Assembly: GCF_019396355.1 (NCBI RefSeq)
Contig: NZ_JAHKRK010000005.1
Span: 1-55,379 of the forward strand
Reading direction: 5' to 3'
DNA length: 55,379 nt
Source of the DNA: Pseudonocardia nigra
GTDB lineage: Bacteria; Actinomycetota; Actinomycetes; Mycobacteriales; Pseudonocardiaceae
The notes under the pieces are model-generated. The model saw nothing but the letters and a program-made list of their open reading frames with translations. It had not been told where the DNA came from and did not search any database. Both the position numbers and the translations under genes were made by a program. Of the stretch, positions 8,142-18,217 are shown in pieces (within the stretch, counting starts at the first letter, position 1; each line of letters opens with the position of its first letter).

Positions 8142-8702
8142 CTACCCCGCGCCGATCTCTACCCGGCGGCTCTCCGCCGGAGCGGCCAACGGCTCCTCGG
8201 CACCGCGGCCACGGATGCTGATCCGCCCCCGGTCCACACCGGCCGCGACGAGCGCCTCGGCGACGACGACCGCGCGCTGCTCCGAGAGCTGCCGGCCGCC
8301 CTCGGCGTTGCCGGGGGTGTCGGCCACGTGCCCCTCCACGGCGACGGGCACGCCCGGCTCGGCCAGCAGCAACACGGCCACCTGCCGCACGGCGGCCGCG
8401 GCCTGCTCCGTCAAGTCGGCGCTGTCGGGTCCGAAGACGATCGGGCCGATCGCGGCGAGCTGCCCGGCCACCCGCTGTGCGGCATCCGGGCCCGGTGCCA
8501 CCGCGGTCGTGGCCGATGTGGGCGGCGGGACGGCCGGCAGTGGAGCGGCCGACGGCAATTCCGCGGGCGACGCCTCCCGGGCGTCGACGGGCGGGCCGGT
8601 CCAGACGAGGGCGAACCCGGCGAGCGCGGTGGGCACCACGGCGAGCGCCACCACCCACCAGACCCGGGGCGCGGCGGCCGACCGGTACCGGTGCTCCCCC
8701 AT
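8142..8702 (-). CDS. OmpA C-terminal domain protein, ArfA-like
   Basis: The protein is 186 aa. A membrane helix at about residues 15-35 anchors it; a Pro/Ala-rich linker runs to about residue 70, and residues 88-186 form an OmpA-type peptidoglycan-binding domain. Recognisable parts are VEGHVADTPGN, LSEQRAVVVAEALVAAGV and ISIRGRGAEEPL. The conserved peptidoglycan-contact Asp and Arg are present in these motifs. The overall plan resembles actinobacterial ArfA/OmpATb without its BON domain. It lies directly upstream of a one-helix protein and probably sits in the cell envelope. Confidence 0.8.
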   Translation of the reverse strand: MGEHRYRSAAAPRVWWVVALAVVPTALAGFALVWTGPPVDAREASPAELPSAAPLPAVPPPTSATTAVAPGPDAAQRVAGQLAAIGPIVFGPDSADLTEQAAAAVRQVAVLLLAEPGVPVAVEGHVADTPGNAEGGRQLSEQRAVVVAEALVAAGVDRGRISIRGRGAEEPLAAPAESRRVEIGAG

Positions 8703-8822
8703 GGCCCTCCTTCCGACGCGACGGGAGACTCATCCAGAAACGTCACGGTCAGATCACGGTGGGCATCGCAGCGGCCGCAATCACCCGATCGGGCGGCGTC
8801 CCGCGCGCGGGCGAGCGGCTGC

Positions 8823-8900
8823 GACCATGGGGAGTTCCGCGACGGCACGGTCGTCCGCAAGGACTCGTACTGGAAGATCGTCGATCCCTCGGCCGGTTGA
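8823..8900 (+). pseudogene. Remnant of a SnoaL/NTF2-like gene (C-terminal end only)
   Basis: In the 233-bp gap between the OmpA-domain and prenyl-synthase genes, the frame ending at the TGA at 8898-8900 reads GEFRDGTVVRKDSYWKIVD. This matches the final strand of SnoaL-like/nuclear-transport-factor-2 proteins, whose ends often read RDGKIVRxxxYW. Upstream in the same frame no such fold continues, so the gene is decayed or truncated. The rest of the gap shows nothing recognisable. Confidence 0.5.
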
Positions 8901-8935
8901 GACCGCACTTCCGGTATGCGCGGTGCGGCTCGGCG

Positions 8936-9937
8936 TCAGGCGGTGCGGTCCACCACGTAGGTCGTCAGGGAGGTGAGAGCATCGCGGGCCGGGCAGTCGG
9001 GCAGCTTCTCCAGCTCCGCGCGGGCGGCAGCGGCCTGCTCGGCCAGGACGGTCCGGGCCCGGGCAAGACCCGGCCCGACGCGCAGCAGCGCGAGCGCCTC
9101 CTCCACCTCGGCGTCGTCGCTGAGGGGTTGGGCCAGCAGCGTGCGCAACCGATCGGCGACGGTGCCGGTGTCCTGCAGCGCGTACAGCATCGGAAGGGTG
9201 AGCACGCCCTCGCGGAGGTCCGTGCCCGGTGTCTTGCCCGAGCGCTCCGAGGCCGACGCGATGTCGATGACGTCGTCGGAGATCTGGAACGCCGTGCCGA
9301 TGATCGCGCCGAACCGGTGCAGCGACTCGACGTGCTCCGGCGGGCAGCCGGCGAACATGCCGCCGTAGCGGCCCGACGTGGCGATCAGCGACCCGGTCTT
9401 CTCCGCGATCACTGCCAGGTAGTGCTGCACCGGGTCCTCGCCGGGGCGTGGGCCACGCGTCTCCCGCATCTGACCGGTGACCAGCTCGGCGAACGTCTCG
9501 GCGATGATCCGTACCGCGTCCGGACCGAGGTCGGCCACGAGCCGGGACGCATGCGCGAACAGGAAGTCACCGGTGAGGATCGCGACCGTGTTGTCCCAGC
9601 GCGAGTTCGCGCTCTCCGCGCCGCGCCGCATCGTGGCCGAGTCCATGACGTCGTCGTGGTACAGCGTGGCCAGGTGGATCAGCTCCACCACCGCCCCGGC
9701 GATGATCACCTCGTCGGCGTCGGGCCGCGGCCCCATCTGTGCCCCGAGCAGGGTGAACAGCGGCCGGAACCGCTTGCCGCCGGCGTCGATCAGATGCAAC
9801 GACGTCTCGGTGACGAACCGGTAGTCGCTGTGCACCTCGCGGTGCAGCAGGTCCTCCACCCGGTCCAGGCCCGCCGCCGTGGCGGCGGCGAGCTCGGGGT
9901 CCCCGAGCTCCACACCCGCAATCGCGTTGCTACTCAC
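8936..9937 (-). CDS. Polyprenyl diphosphate synthase (menaquinone side chain), GrcC/HepT type
   Basis: The protein is 333 aa from the GTG at 9937. The first aspartate-rich motif, DDVMD, is at 95-99, followed by RRG; the second, DDVID, is at 221-225; GGKRFRP at 53-59 binds isopentenyl diphosphate. It condenses isopentenyl units into the prenyl tail of menaquinone. It lacks the small-residue chain-length block of short-chain enzymes, in keeping with a long product. The frame is open far upstream, but that part is the antisense of nothing and lies inside nuoN in another frame. It starts 5 bases after nuoN and so is probably the last gene of the nuo transcript. Confidence 0.9.
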   Translation of the reverse strand: MSSNAIAGVELGDPELAAATAAGLDRVEDLLHREVHSDYRFVTETSLHLIDAGGKRFRPLFTLLGAQMGPRPDADEVIIAGAVVELIHLATLYHDDVMDSATMRRGAESANSRWDNTVAILTGDFLFAHASRLVADLGPDAVRIIAETFAELVTGQMRETRGPRPGEDPVQHYLAVIAEKTGSLIATSGRYGGMFAGCPPEHVESLHRFGAIIGTAFQISDDVIDIASASERSGKTPGTDLREGVLTLPMLYALQDTGTVADRLRTLLAQPLSDDAEVEEALALLRVGPGLARARTVLAEQAAAARAELEKLPDCPARDALTSLTTYVVDRTA

Positions 9938-9942
9938 GCTGC

Positions 9943-11544
9943 TCAGCCTACGAAGGCCCCGCCACCGGCCCAGCCCAAGGCCAGGGTCGGCACGATTCCG
10001 AGCAGCAGGGTGACGAGCACGCCGAGCGTGATCGCCGCGGTCGTGAACGCGCCGGGCACCGTGACGGTGGGCCCGTCCGGCGCGGGCTCGCTGAAGTACA
10101 TGAGCACGATCACCCGGACGTAGAAGAACGCCGCGATGGCGCTCGCCACGAGCGCGATGACCACCAGCGGCGCCATACCGTCGGCGAGCGCGGCCGAGAA
10201 CACCGCGAACTTCGCCGTGAAACCGCTGGTCAGGGGGATCCCGGCGAGCGCGAGGAGCAGGAACGTCATCACGCCCGCCACCACCGGCGACCGCTTGGCG
10301 AGCCCGGCCCACTGCGAGAGGTGGGTGGCCTCGCCGTCGGCGTTCCGGACCAGGCTGATCACGCCGAAGACCGCGATCGTGGTGAAGCCGTACGCCAGGA
10401 GGTAGAACAGCGTGCCCGAGATGCCCTGATCGGTGATCGCGATCGCGCCGAGCAGCAGGAAGCCGGCGTGCGCCACCGAGGAGTAGGCCACCATCCGCTT
10501 CACGTCGGTCTGGGTGAGACCGAGCACAGCACCGATCACCATCGAGGCGATCACGATCGCCCAGAGGACGCCGCGCCACTCCCAGCGGGTGTCGCCGAAC
10601 GCCACGTGCAGCACCCGCAGGATCGCGCCGAACGCAGCCACCTTCGTGCACGCCGCCATGAACGCCGTGACCGGCGTGGGCGCGCCCTGGTAGACGTCCG
10701 GCGTCCACGTGTGGAACGGGCCCACCGAGGCCTTGAACATCAGCCCGATGACGAGCAGCGCGAGTCCGCCGAACAGCAGGGTGTCCGAACGGGCCGACCC
10801 GACCGCGGCCTCGGCGATCTCGGTGAAGCGCACCGAGCCCGCGTAGCCGTACAGCAGCGCCAGGCCGTAGAGGAAGAACGCCGACGCGAAGGCGCCGAGC
10901 AGGAAGTACTTGACCGCCGCCTCCTGCGACAGCAGCCGCCTGCGGCGGGCCAGCCCGCACATCAGGTACAGCGGCAGGCTCAGCACCTCGAGCGCGATGA
11001 ACATCGTGAGCAGGTCGTTGGCCGCGCAGAAGGTCATCATCCCGCCGAGCGCGAACAGCGTGAACGGGAAGACCTCGGTCTGCATCGTGGGCGCCTGCCC
11101 CGGCAGCCCGTAGGAGCGGCCCTCGGCCGTGTTGACCGGTCCGACGCCGACCGACCCGCCGCCGACGGCGGCCCGCTCCACGGAGGACGCGATGAACGCC
11201 CCGCCGGGTTCGACCGAGCGGTCGGCGATGAGCAGCACGCCGCCGAGCCCAAGTGCGAGCAGGGTGCCCCACAGGAACAGGGTGGGCGTGTCGACCGCGA
11301 TCGCGTCGGCCAGCGTCGTGATCGGGTCCGGGCCGCTGCCCGCGTACAGCCCGAGCGCGACGCCCGCTCCGCCGAGCGCGACGACCGCCAGCGCCACCTG
11401 GGCAGGCCACCGCTGGTGGCGCGGCAGGAACGCCTCCACCAGCACGGCGACGCACGCCGCACCGAGCACGATGAGCAGCGGGGCGATCGCCGCGTAGTCG
11501 ATCGGGGGCGCTGACAGCGCCCCCTGGGCCAGCGTGCTCGTCAC
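9943..11544 (-). CDS. nuoN: NADH-quinone oxidoreductase subunit N
   Basis: The protein is 533 aa with about 14 membrane helices, one of the three antiporter-like proton-pumping subunits of complex I. The conserved lysine-bearing helix, RLLSQEAAVKYFLLGAF, and the stretch MFKASVGPFHTWTPDVYQGAP, shared by NuoL/M/N, are both present. Its start overlaps the nuoM stop by 4 bases. It is slightly longer than the E. coli protein because of an insert around residues 110-135 (rich in Gly and Ser). Confidence 0.96.
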   Translation of the reverse strand: MTSTLAQGALSAPPIDYAAIAPLLIVLGAACVAVLVEAFLPRHQRWPAQVALAVVALGGAGVALGLYAGSGPDPITTLADAIAVDTPTLFLWGTLLALGLGGVLLIADRSVEPGGAFIASSVERAAVGGGSVGVGPVNTAEGRSYGLPGQAPTMQTEVFPFTLFALGGMMTFCAANDLLTMFIALEVLSLPLYLMCGLARRRRLLSQEAAVKYFLLGAFASAFFLYGLALLYGYAGSVRFTEIAEAAVGSARSDTLLFGGLALLVIGLMFKASVGPFHTWTPDVYQGAPTPVTAFMAACTKVAAFGAILRVLHVAFGDTRWEWRGVLWAIVIASMVIGAVLGLTQTDVKRMVAYSSVAHAGFLLLGAIAITDQGISGTLFYLLAYGFTTIAVFGVISLVRNADGEATHLSQWAGLAKRSPVVAGVMTFLLLALAGIPLTSGFTAKFAVFSAALADGMAPLVVIALVASAIAAFFYVRVIVLMYFSEPAPDGPTVTVPGAFTTAAITLGVLVTLLLGIVPTLALGWAGGGAFVG

Positions 11545-13151
11545 CGGGACAGTCCTCCCACCGGGTCGGCGAGACCCACTTCGTTCAAGGTGGCCATCAC
11601 GGACGGATTGATGACCTCGAGCACCGGGCCGGGAAAGAACCCGAGCACGATGATCATCACGATCAGCGGCGTGAGCACCGCGATCTCACGGCCCGACAGG
11701 TCGGGGAACCCGCTGCCGTCGCGCTTCGCGGAGACGGCCGGGTCGAGCAGGGTGCCGGGCCCGCCGGAACGCTCCAGCGCACCGAGGACCGCGGCGCCGC
11801 GGACCGGGCCCTGCATCGTCCGCTGGTACATCCACAGCACGTAGAGCGCCGCGAAGATGATGCCGACGGTGGCCAGGATCGTGAAGACCGGCTGCCGCGG
11901 GAACGAGCCCACCAGCACCAGGAACTCGCTGATGAACGAGTTGGTGCCGGGCAGCGCGAGCGACGACAGGCCCGCCACGAGGAACGCCCCCGCCAGCAGC
12001 GGCGCGATCTTCGAGACGCCGCCGTAGTCGCCGACGAGCCGCGACCCGCCGCGGGCGATCAGCAGGCCGACCACGATGAACAGCATCCCCGTCGAGATGC
12101 CGTGGTTGACCATGTAGAGCGTGGCGCCCGCGAACGCCTGCGTGGAGAACGCGAAGATCCCCAGCGCGATGAACCCGAAGTGCGCGATCGAGGTGTAGGC
12201 GACGAAGCGCTTCATGTCGGTCTGGCCGACCGCGAGCAGCGCGCCGTACAGCACGCCGATCACCGCGAGGACGAGCACGAGCGGCGCAAGGCGCTGCGAC
12301 GCGAGCGGGAACAGCGGCAGGCAGTACCGCAGGAAGCCGAACGTGCCGACCTTGTCCAGCACGCCGACGAGCAGCACGCCGGCCCCGACCGGCGCCTCGG
12401 CACCGGCGTCGGGCAGCCAGGTGTGGAACGGCACCAGCGGTGCCTTGATCGCGAAGGCGACGAAGAACCCGAGGAACAGCCAGATCTGCGTGGACTCCGG
12501 GACGTCGGCGGCGATGGCCTGCAGCTCGGTCCAGGAGAACGTGGCCTGGTCCAGCCGGTTGCCGCTCACGACGTACAGCCCGATCACCGAGGCCAGCATG
12601 ATCAGCCCGCCGAGCAGCGAGTACAGGAAGAACTTCACCGCCGCGTACTGCCTGCGCGGCCCGCCGAAACGCCCGATCATGAAGTACATCGGGATCAGCA
12701 TGGCCTCGAAGAACACGTAGAACAGGAAGACGTCGGTGGCCGCGAATACGCCGACGAGCAGGCCCTGGGTGGTCAGCAGCAGCGCGAAGAAGCCGGCCGC
12801 GGTGCGCCCTTCGGGGAGCTTCTCCTCCCAGGAGAAGCCCATGACGATCGGCACCAGCACGGCGATCAGCGCGAGCATCACCAGCGCGATGCCGTCGACG
12901 CCGAGCGCGAACTGCGTGCCGAACGCGGGGATCCACGGCACGGCCAGCTCGAGCTGGAAGCGGGTACCCGCCGCGGCGTCGGCCACCGAGTAGGAGAACC
13001 ACGTCACCGCGGTGAGCACCAGCGACGCGAGCGCGAAGCCGAACGCGACGAGCTTGGCGAGCCGCGCGTTGCCCTTCAGCGGCGCCACCACCAGCGCACC
13101 GACCAGCGGCAGCACCAGAAGGATCAGCAGCAACACATTGCCTCCGGTCAT
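11541..13151 (-). CDS. nuoM: NADH-quinone oxidoreductase subunit M
   Basis: The protein is 536 aa with about 14 membrane helices. The conserved motifs [17 protein letters not shown] (with the essential Glu) and [19 protein letters not shown] identify NuoM. It is an antiporter-like subunit of the membrane arm of complex I. It overlaps nuoL and nuoN by 4 bases each. Confidence 0.97.
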   Translation of the reverse strand: MTGGNVLLLILLVLPLVGALVVAPLKGNARLAKLVAFGFALASLVLTAVTWFSYSVADAAAGTRFQLELAVPWIPAFGTQFALGVDGIALVMLALIAVLVPIVMGFSWEEKLPEGRTAAGFFALLLTTQGLLVGVFAATDVFLFYVFFEAMLIPMYFMIGRFGGPRRQYAAVKFFLYSLLGGLIMLASVIGLYVVSGNRLDQATFSWTELQAIAADVPESTQIWLFLGFFVAFAIKAPLVPFHTWLPDAGAEAPVGAGVLLVGVLDKVGTFGFLRYCLPLFPLASQRLAPLVLVLAVIGVLYGALLAVGQTDMKRFVAYTSIAHFGFIALGIFAFSTQAFAGATLYMVNHGISTGMLFIVVGLLIARGGSRLVGDYGGVSKIAPLLAGAFLVAGLSSLALPGTNSFISEFLVLVGSFPRQPVFTILATVGIIFAALYVLWMYQRTMQGPVRGAAVLGALERSGGPGTLLDPAVSAKRDGSGFPDLSGREIAVLTPLIVMIIVLGFFPGPVLEVINPSVMATLNEVGLADPVGGLSR

Positions 13152-15127
13152 GCGAACCGCACCGCCAACAGCGCCGCGACGACGAGCACTCCGCCGCCCA
13201 TCATCGACAGGGCATAGGACCGGACGAACCCGGTCTGGGCCCGCCGCATCCGTCCCGAACTGCCGCCCAGCAGCGCCGCGGTGCCGTTGACGATGCCGTC
13301 GACGCCACGGTTGTCCACGTAGACCAGCGCCCGGGTGAGCCAGGTGCCCGGCCGGGCGATGAGGGTCTCGTTGATCGCGTTGGCGTACAGGTCGCGCCGC
13401 GCGGCCCGCACCGGCAGCGACACCGGCTCCGGCTTCTCCACCGGAGTGGGTCGCCTGCCCACGGTGAGGTAGGCGATCAGCACGCCGAGCGCGGAGATCC
13501 CGACGACGAGGAACGGCACCACCGAGTGCCCGAGGACGCCGTCGTGCGGCTCCTCCAGCTCACCCAGCGTCGGCGCGAGCCAGTCGACCAGCACGTGGCC
13601 GTTGTAGAGCAGGAAGCCGGCCGCCACCGACCCGACGGCGAGCACGATCATCGGCACGGTCATCACGGCGGGCGACTCGTGCGGGTGGTAGTCCTCGCCG
13701 TGCTCGGTCTTCAGGTTCTGCCAGCGCTTCTCGCCGAAGAACGTCATGAGCATCAGGCGGGTCATGTAGAAGGCGGTGAGCCCGGCCGCGAGCGTGGCCG
13801 CCCCGCCGAACACCCAGCCCTGCCAGCCCGGCTGCCCGAACGACGCGGCGATGATCTCGTCCTTCGAGAAGTACCCGGACAGGAACGGGAAGCCGATCAG
13901 CGCGAGATAACCCAGCCCGAACGTCACGAACGTGATCGGCATGTACCGCGCGAGCCCTCCGTAGCGGCGCATGTCGACCTCGTCGTGCATCGCGTGCATC
14001 ACCGAGCCGGCCCCGAGGAACAGCCCCGCCTTGAAGAAGCCGTGGGTGAGCAGGTGGAAGATGCCCAGTGCGTACCCGGCCGGGCCGAGCCCGACGGCGA
14101 GGATCATGTAGCCGATCTGGCTCACGGTGGAGTACGCGAGCACCTTCTTGATGTCGTCGTAGGCGCACCCGATGATCGCCCCGATCAGCAGGGTAACCAC
14201 ACCGACCAGCGCGACGACCAGCCGTCCCGTCTCGGTCAGGTTGTAGATCGGGTTGGCCCGGGCGATGAGGTAGACGCCCGCCGTGACCATCGTGGCCGCG
14301 TGGATCAGCGCCGAGACCGGCGTGGGGCCCTCCATGGCGTCGGGGAGCCAGGACTGGAGCGGGAACTGGCCGGACTTGCCGCACGCGCCGAGCAGCAGCA
14401 GCACGGTGATCGCCAGGATGACGCCCTGGTCGACCTCGCCGATGCGCGCGAACACCTCGCTGTACTGGAGCGTGCCGAGGTGCAGCCAGAGCAGGAAGAT
14501 CGCGATCGCGAGCCCGACGTCACCGACGCGGTTCATCAGGAACGCCTTCTTCGCGGCCGTGGCCGCGGACGGGCGGTTCTGGTAGAAGCCGATCAGCAGG
14601 TAGGACGCCAGGCCGACGCCCTCCCAGCCGAGGTAGAGCATCACGAAGTTGTCGCCGAGGACGAGCACGAGCATCGCCGCGACGAACAGGTTGAGCTGCG
14701 CGAAGAAGCGGCGGCGCGCGGAGTCGTCACTGGGCTCGCCGTCGCCCTCGCTGTCGTGCGGCGCCATGTAGCCGACCGAGTAGATGTGGATCAGCGATCC
14801 GACCCCGGTGATCAGCAGCACGAACGTCAGCGACAGCGGGTCGAGCCGCACGCCGAAGTCGATGTCCAGGCCGCCCACCGCGATCCAGGAGAACAGCGAC
14901 AGCTCGCGGGCGCGCTGCTCGGGGGCGAGCCCCACGGTCTCGAGGAAGATCACCAGGCCGATCACGAAGGACGCGACGACGGTGAGCACGCCCAGCCAGT
15001 GCCCCCACGCGTTGGCACGTCGCCCGGTGACGAACAGGACAAGCGCGCCCGCGGCAGGCAGCACGAACAACAGCCAGGCGAGCGAGGCCGCCCCGGTGGC
15101 GGCTCCCACGTCGACGACCTCAGTCAC
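13148..15127 (-). CDS. nuoL: NADH-quinone oxidoreductase subunit L
   Basis: The protein is 659 aa, the longest antiporter-like subunit. [22 protein letters not shown] and the conserved region [17 protein letters not shown] are typical. The C-terminal part contains the long lateral helix of the membrane arm, ending with two helices around residues 530-550 and 640-659. It starts 101 bases downstream of nuoK, the only sizeable gap inside the operon, and that gap holds a hairpin. Confidence 0.97.
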   Translation of the reverse strand: MTEVVDVGAATGAASLAWLLFVLPAAGALVLFVTGRRANAWGHWLGVLTVVASFVIGLVIFLETVGLAPEQRARELSLFSWIAVGGLDIDFGVRLDPLSLTFVLLITGVGSLIHIYSVGYMAPHDSEGDGEPSDDSARRRFFAQLNLFVAAMLVLVLGDNFVMLYLGWEGVGLASYLLIGFYQNRPSAATAAKKAFLMNRVGDVGLAIAIFLLWLHLGTLQYSEVFARIGEVDQGVILAITVLLLLGACGKSGQFPLQSWLPDAMEGPTPVSALIHAATMVTAGVYLIARANPIYNLTETGRLVVALVGVVTLLIGAIIGCAYDDIKKVLAYSTVSQIGYMILAVGLGPAGYALGIFHLLTHGFFKAGLFLGAGSVMHAMHDEVDMRRYGGLARYMPITFVTFGLGYLALIGFPFLSGYFSKDEIIAASFGQPGWQGWVFGGAATLAAGLTAFYMTRLMLMTFFGEKRWQNLKTEHGEDYHPHESPAVMTVPMIVLAVGSVAAGFLLYNGHVLVDWLAPTLGELEEPHDGVLGHSVVPFLVVGISALGVLIAYLTVGRRPTPVEKPEPVSLPVRAARRDLYANAINETLIARPGTWLTRALVYVDNRGVDGIVNGTAALLGGSSGRMRRAQTGFVRSYALSMMGGGVLVVAALLAVRFA

Positions 15128-15145
15128 GTCAGGCCTCCGCAGGTC

Positions 15146-15193
15146 GGAGCCACACTGCTGTCAGGACCGGGGTCGGAGCAGCAGTACGGCTCC
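15146..15193 (-). other. Intercistronic hairpin between nuoK and nuoL
   Basis: GGAGCC-ACA-CTGCTG at 15146-15160 pairs with CAGCAG-TAC-GGCTCC at 15179-15193, matching 13 of 15 positions with an 18-base loop. It occupies the only real spacer inside the tightly packed nuo operon. It may be a processing or stability element, or a partial attenuator; the sequence does not decide. Confidence 0.55.
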
Positions 15194-15228
15194 GAGGTGC
15201 GGTTGGTTTCGGGGAGCATCTCTTCGCC

Positions 15229-15528
15229 TCAGTACTTCAGGAGGTTCGCGTCGTCCACCGACGCGGTCCGGCGGGTGCGGAAGATCGACATGATGATCGC
15301 GAGGCCGACCACGACCTCCGCGGCGGCCACGACCATCACGAAGAACGCCATGACCTGGCCGTCCAGCGAGCCGTTGATGCGCGCGAACGTGACCAGGGAG
15401 AGGTTCACGGCGTTGAGCATCAGCTCGATGCACATGAACACGACGATCGCGTTGCGGCGCACCAGCACGCCGACCGCACCGATGGAGAACAGCAGCGCGG
15501 AGAGCAGCAGGTAGTAGGTGGGGGTCAC
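15229..15528 (-). CDS. nuoK: NADH-quinone oxidoreductase subunit K
   Basis: The protein is 99 aa with three membrane helices, exactly the family length. The two conserved membrane glutamates lie in [14 protein letters not shown] and in [12 protein letters not shown]. It is a small membrane-arm subunit of complex I. The GTG start overlaps the nuoJ stop (GTGA). Confidence 0.97.
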   Translation of the reverse strand: MTPTYYLLLSALLFSIGAVGVLVRRNAIVVFMCIELMLNAVNLSLVTFARINGSLDGQVMAFFVMVVAAAEVVVGLAIIMSIFRTRRTASVDDANLLKY

Positions 15529-16364
15529 CGGGACTCCTCGTCGGTGTCGGCCACGGCGTCGGTGCGGTCGGGGCGGCCACCGGTGAGGGCGCGCGCCCCG
15601 GGGTCCGGCTCGTCCTCGGTGGGCCGCACCGGAGTGGCGTCGATGATCGCGGAGATCGACTCCGGTGCGATCGACCCGTCCGGCAGCACGGCGGGCACGG
15701 CCACCGAGTTCCCGGTGGCGTAGACGCCCGGGCCGGGCAGCGGGGAGATGCGGTCGTGCTCGCCGCGCAACCGGGCCTCGACGGTGGCCCGCTGGCCCCG
15801 CTTGGCGTGGGCCTTGCCCTGGGCGAACGCCAGGACCATGCCCCCGAGTGCGGCCGTGATGAGCAGCGCCGAGGTGAGCTCGAACGCGAACAGGTAGTCG
15901 GTGAAGATCAGCGCGCCGAGCCCGGTGACGTTGCCGTTCGAGCCGGCGGCGCCGGCGGCCAGCCCGACCGGCGTGACGGCCGTGAGGGAGCGGGCGATCG
16001 CGGCCACCAGCAGCACCGCCAGCCCGACGCCGAACGCGAGCGCCGCGACGCGCTGCCCGCGCAGCACTTCGACGACGGTGTCGGAGCTGTCCCGGCCGAC
16101 CAGCATCAGCACGAACAGGAACAGCATCATGACGGCGCCCGTGTAGACGATGATCTGCACGAAACCGAGGAACGGCGCCTGCTGCACGATGTAGAACACC
16201 GCGAGGCTGAACATCGTGAGCACCAGCATCAGCGCCGAGTGCACGGCGTTGCGGGCGAACACCATGCCGAGTGCGCCGAGCAGCGCGACCGGGCCGAGGA
16301 TCCAGAAGGTGATGGCCTCGCCGGTGGTGACGACCTCGGTGGCCTGCTGAGCGAGAGTGATCAC
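15525..16364 (-). CDS. nuoJ: NADH-quinone oxidoreductase subunit J
   Basis: The protein is 279 aa from the GTG at 16364, which overlaps the nuoI stop; the frame is open upstream inside nuoI, but that part is not NuoJ-like. Five membrane helices occupy residues about 15-195, and the conserved [25 protein letters not shown] is present. The last 85 residues are hydrophilic, rich in Asp, Pro and Arg, as in other actinobacterial NuoJ proteins and absent in E. coli. Confidence 0.95.
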   Translation of the reverse strand: MITLAQQATEVVTTGEAITFWILGPVALLGALGMVFARNAVHSALMLVLTMFSLAVFYIVQQAPFLGFVQIIVYTGAVMMLFLFVLMLVGRDSSDTVVEVLRGQRVAALAFGVGLAVLLVAAIARSLTAVTPVGLAAGAAGSNGNVTGLGALIFTDYLFAFELTSALLITAALGGMVLAFAQGKAHAKRGQRATVEARLRGEHDRISPLPGPGVYATGNSVAVPAVLPDGSIAPESISAIIDATPVRPTEDEPDPGARALTGGRPDRTDAVADTDEESR

Positions 16365-16903
16365 TTGACCTGCTCCCCCACCGGGTCGTTGTCGGCGCCC
16401 TTGCGGGCGAGGACCGGACCCTGCACGTAGTAGTCCTGCTCGTCGTCGCCCAGGCGCATCGGGTGCGGCGGCTGCTCCATGCCGGGCAGCAGCGGCGCGA
16501 GCAGCTGCTCCTTCGTGTAGATCAGGTCCTGCCGGTTGTCGTCGGCCAGCTCGTAGAAGTTGGTCATCGTCAGTGAGCGGGTGGGACAGGCCTCGATGCA
16601 TAGCCCGCAGCCGATGCAGCGCAGGTAGTTGATCTGGTAGATCGCGCCGTAGCGCTCACCCGGGGAGTAGCGGGCCTCCTCGGTGTTGTCGCCGCCCTCC
16701 ACGTAGATGGCGTCGGCGGGGCAGGCCCACGCGCAGAGCTCGCAGCCGACACACTTCTCCAGCCCGTCCGGGTGCCGGTTGAGCTGGTGACGCCCGTGGT
16801 AGCGCGGCGCGGCGGGCGGGAAGTCCTCCGGGTACTCCTCGGTGACGACCTTCTTGAACATCGTCCCGAAGGTGACGCCGAAGCCCTTGAAGAAGTCGAA
16901 CAT
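16361..16903 (-). CDS. nuoI: NADH-quinone oxidoreductase subunit I, two [4Fe-4S] clusters
   Basis: The protein is 180 aa. Two ferredoxin-type motifs are complete: cysteines 51, 54, 57 and 61 ([12 protein letters not shown]) and cysteines 96, 99, 102 and 106 ([12 protein letters not shown]). These bind clusters N6a and N6b that carry electrons from NuoG to NuoB. The start follows the nuoH stop with no spacer at all. Confidence 0.97.
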   Translation of the reverse strand: MFDFFKGFGVTFGTMFKKVVTEEYPEDFPPAAPRYHGRHQLNRHPDGLEKCVGCELCAWACPADAIYVEGGDNTEEARYSPGERYGAIYQINYLRCIGCGLCIEACPTRSLTMTNFYELADDNRQDLIYTKEQLLAPLLPGMEQPPHPMRLGDDEQDYYVQGPVLARKGADNDPVGEQVK

Positions 16904-18217
16904 CTACTCGTTCTCCTTGCCGCTGAGCGCGGGCGTGCGGTTGTCCGCCGGGCTCTCGAGGGGGCGGCGGCGCAGCTTGTGCCGCGAGGGGGTGGGCACT
17001 GCGAGGTCCAGCGGCGGCACCGGGTAGTCCGACGCCAGCTCGATCACCGGCTCCTCGACCTTGCGGTCGGGCACCAGGAACGCCACCAGCAGCACCACCG
17101 CCAGCAGGATGCCGAGGCCGATCAGCAGCGCGGTGACGCTGCCACCGGAGGAGCGCCACGCGCGGATCGCGAAGACCGCCAGGATCCACAGCAGGCTGCC
17201 GGGGACCAGCACCTTCCAGCCCAGCCGCATGAACTGGTCGTAGCGGTACCGGGGCAGCGTGCCGCGCAGCCAGATGAAGACGAACAGGAAGATGAACGTC
17301 TTGATCAGGAACGCGATCATCTGCAGCCAGCCGTTGCCGTTGAGGAACGACAGCGGCCACGGCCAGGTGCCGCCGCCGAGGAACAGCGTGGTGGCCATCG
17401 CCGAGACCGTCACCATGTTCACGTACTCGGCCAGGAAGAATAGCGCGAACTTCAGCGACGAGTACTCGGTGTGGAACCCGCCCACCAGCTCCGACTCGGC
17501 CTCCGGGAGGTCGAACGGGGCCCGGTTGGTCTCGCCGACCATCGCGATGACGAACACGACGAAGCTCGGCGCGAGCAGCAGGACGTACCACCAGTCCGCC
17601 GACTGGGCCGCGACGATGTCGGCGGTGGACAGCGACCCGGCGTAGAGGATGACCCCGACGACCGAGAGGCCGAGCGCGATCTCGTAGGAGATCACCTGGG
17701 CAGCGCTGCGCAGTGCCGCGATCAGCGGGTACGGCGAGCCGGACGCCCAGCCGCCGAGCACGATCCCGTACACCCCGATCGAGCTCGCGGCCAGCACGAC
17801 CAGCACCCCGACCGGCAGGTCGACCAACTGCAGCACGGTGGGCTCGCCGAAGATCGAGACCTCGCCGCCGAACGGGATCACCGAGAACGCGACGAACGCC
17901 GGGATCGTGGAGATGACCGGGGCGATGAAGTACACCCGCTTGTCGGCCATCACCGGCATGATGTCTTCCTTGAAGGCGAGCTTGAGCCCGTCGGCAAGGG
18001 ACTGGAGCCAGCCACCGGGACCGGTGCGGTTCGGGCCGGGACGCTGCTGCATCCGGCCCACCACCTTGCGCTCCCAGTTGATCATGAACAGGGTGAGCAC
18101 CACGCCGATGGCGAACAGCGCCACGACCTTGAGCAGGATCAGCCAGAGCGGGTCGTCCGCCAGCAGCTCCTGCGTGCGTGTCATGCCCTCCTGGGCCTGC
18201 ACCGGGACGTTGATCAT
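16904..18217 (-). CDS. nuoH: NADH-quinone oxidoreductase subunit H
   Basis: The protein is 437 aa with eight or nine membrane helices. It shows the quinone-chamber motifs of Nuo[21 protein letters not shown] near residue 55 and [20 protein letters not shown] near 230. About 60 hydrophilic residues extend the C-terminus beyond the last helix, a feature of actinobacterial NuoH. The ATG overlaps the nuoG stop by 4 bases. Confidence 0.97.
   Translation of the reverse strand: MINVPVQAQEGMTRTQELLADDPLWLILLKVVALFAIGVVLTLFMINWERKVVGRMQQRPGPNRTGPGGWLQSLADGLKLAFKEDIMPVMADKRVYFIAPVISTIPAFVAFSVIPFGGEVSIFGEPTVLQLVDLPVGVLVVLAASSIGVYGIVLGGWASGSPYPLIAALRSAAQVISYEIALGLSVVGVILYAGSLSTADIVAAQSADWWYVLLLAPSFVVFVIAMVGETNRAPFDLPEAESELVGGFHTEYSSLKFALFFLAEYVNMVTVSAMATTLFLGGGTWPWPLSFLNGNGWLQMIAFLIKTFIFLFVFIWLRGTLPRYRYDQFMRLGWKVLVPGSLLWILAVFAIRAWRSSGGSVTALLIGLGILLAVVLLVAFLVPDRKVEEPVIELASDYPVPPLDLAVPTPSRHKLRRRPLESPADNRTPALSGKENE

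Noticed and set aside
8936..11455. A single 839-codon open frame spanning the prenyl synthase and nuoN
   Set aside because: The part above 9937 is a shadow frame inside nuoN with Arg/Gly-rich low-complexity sequence; only the part below 9937 matches a protein family.
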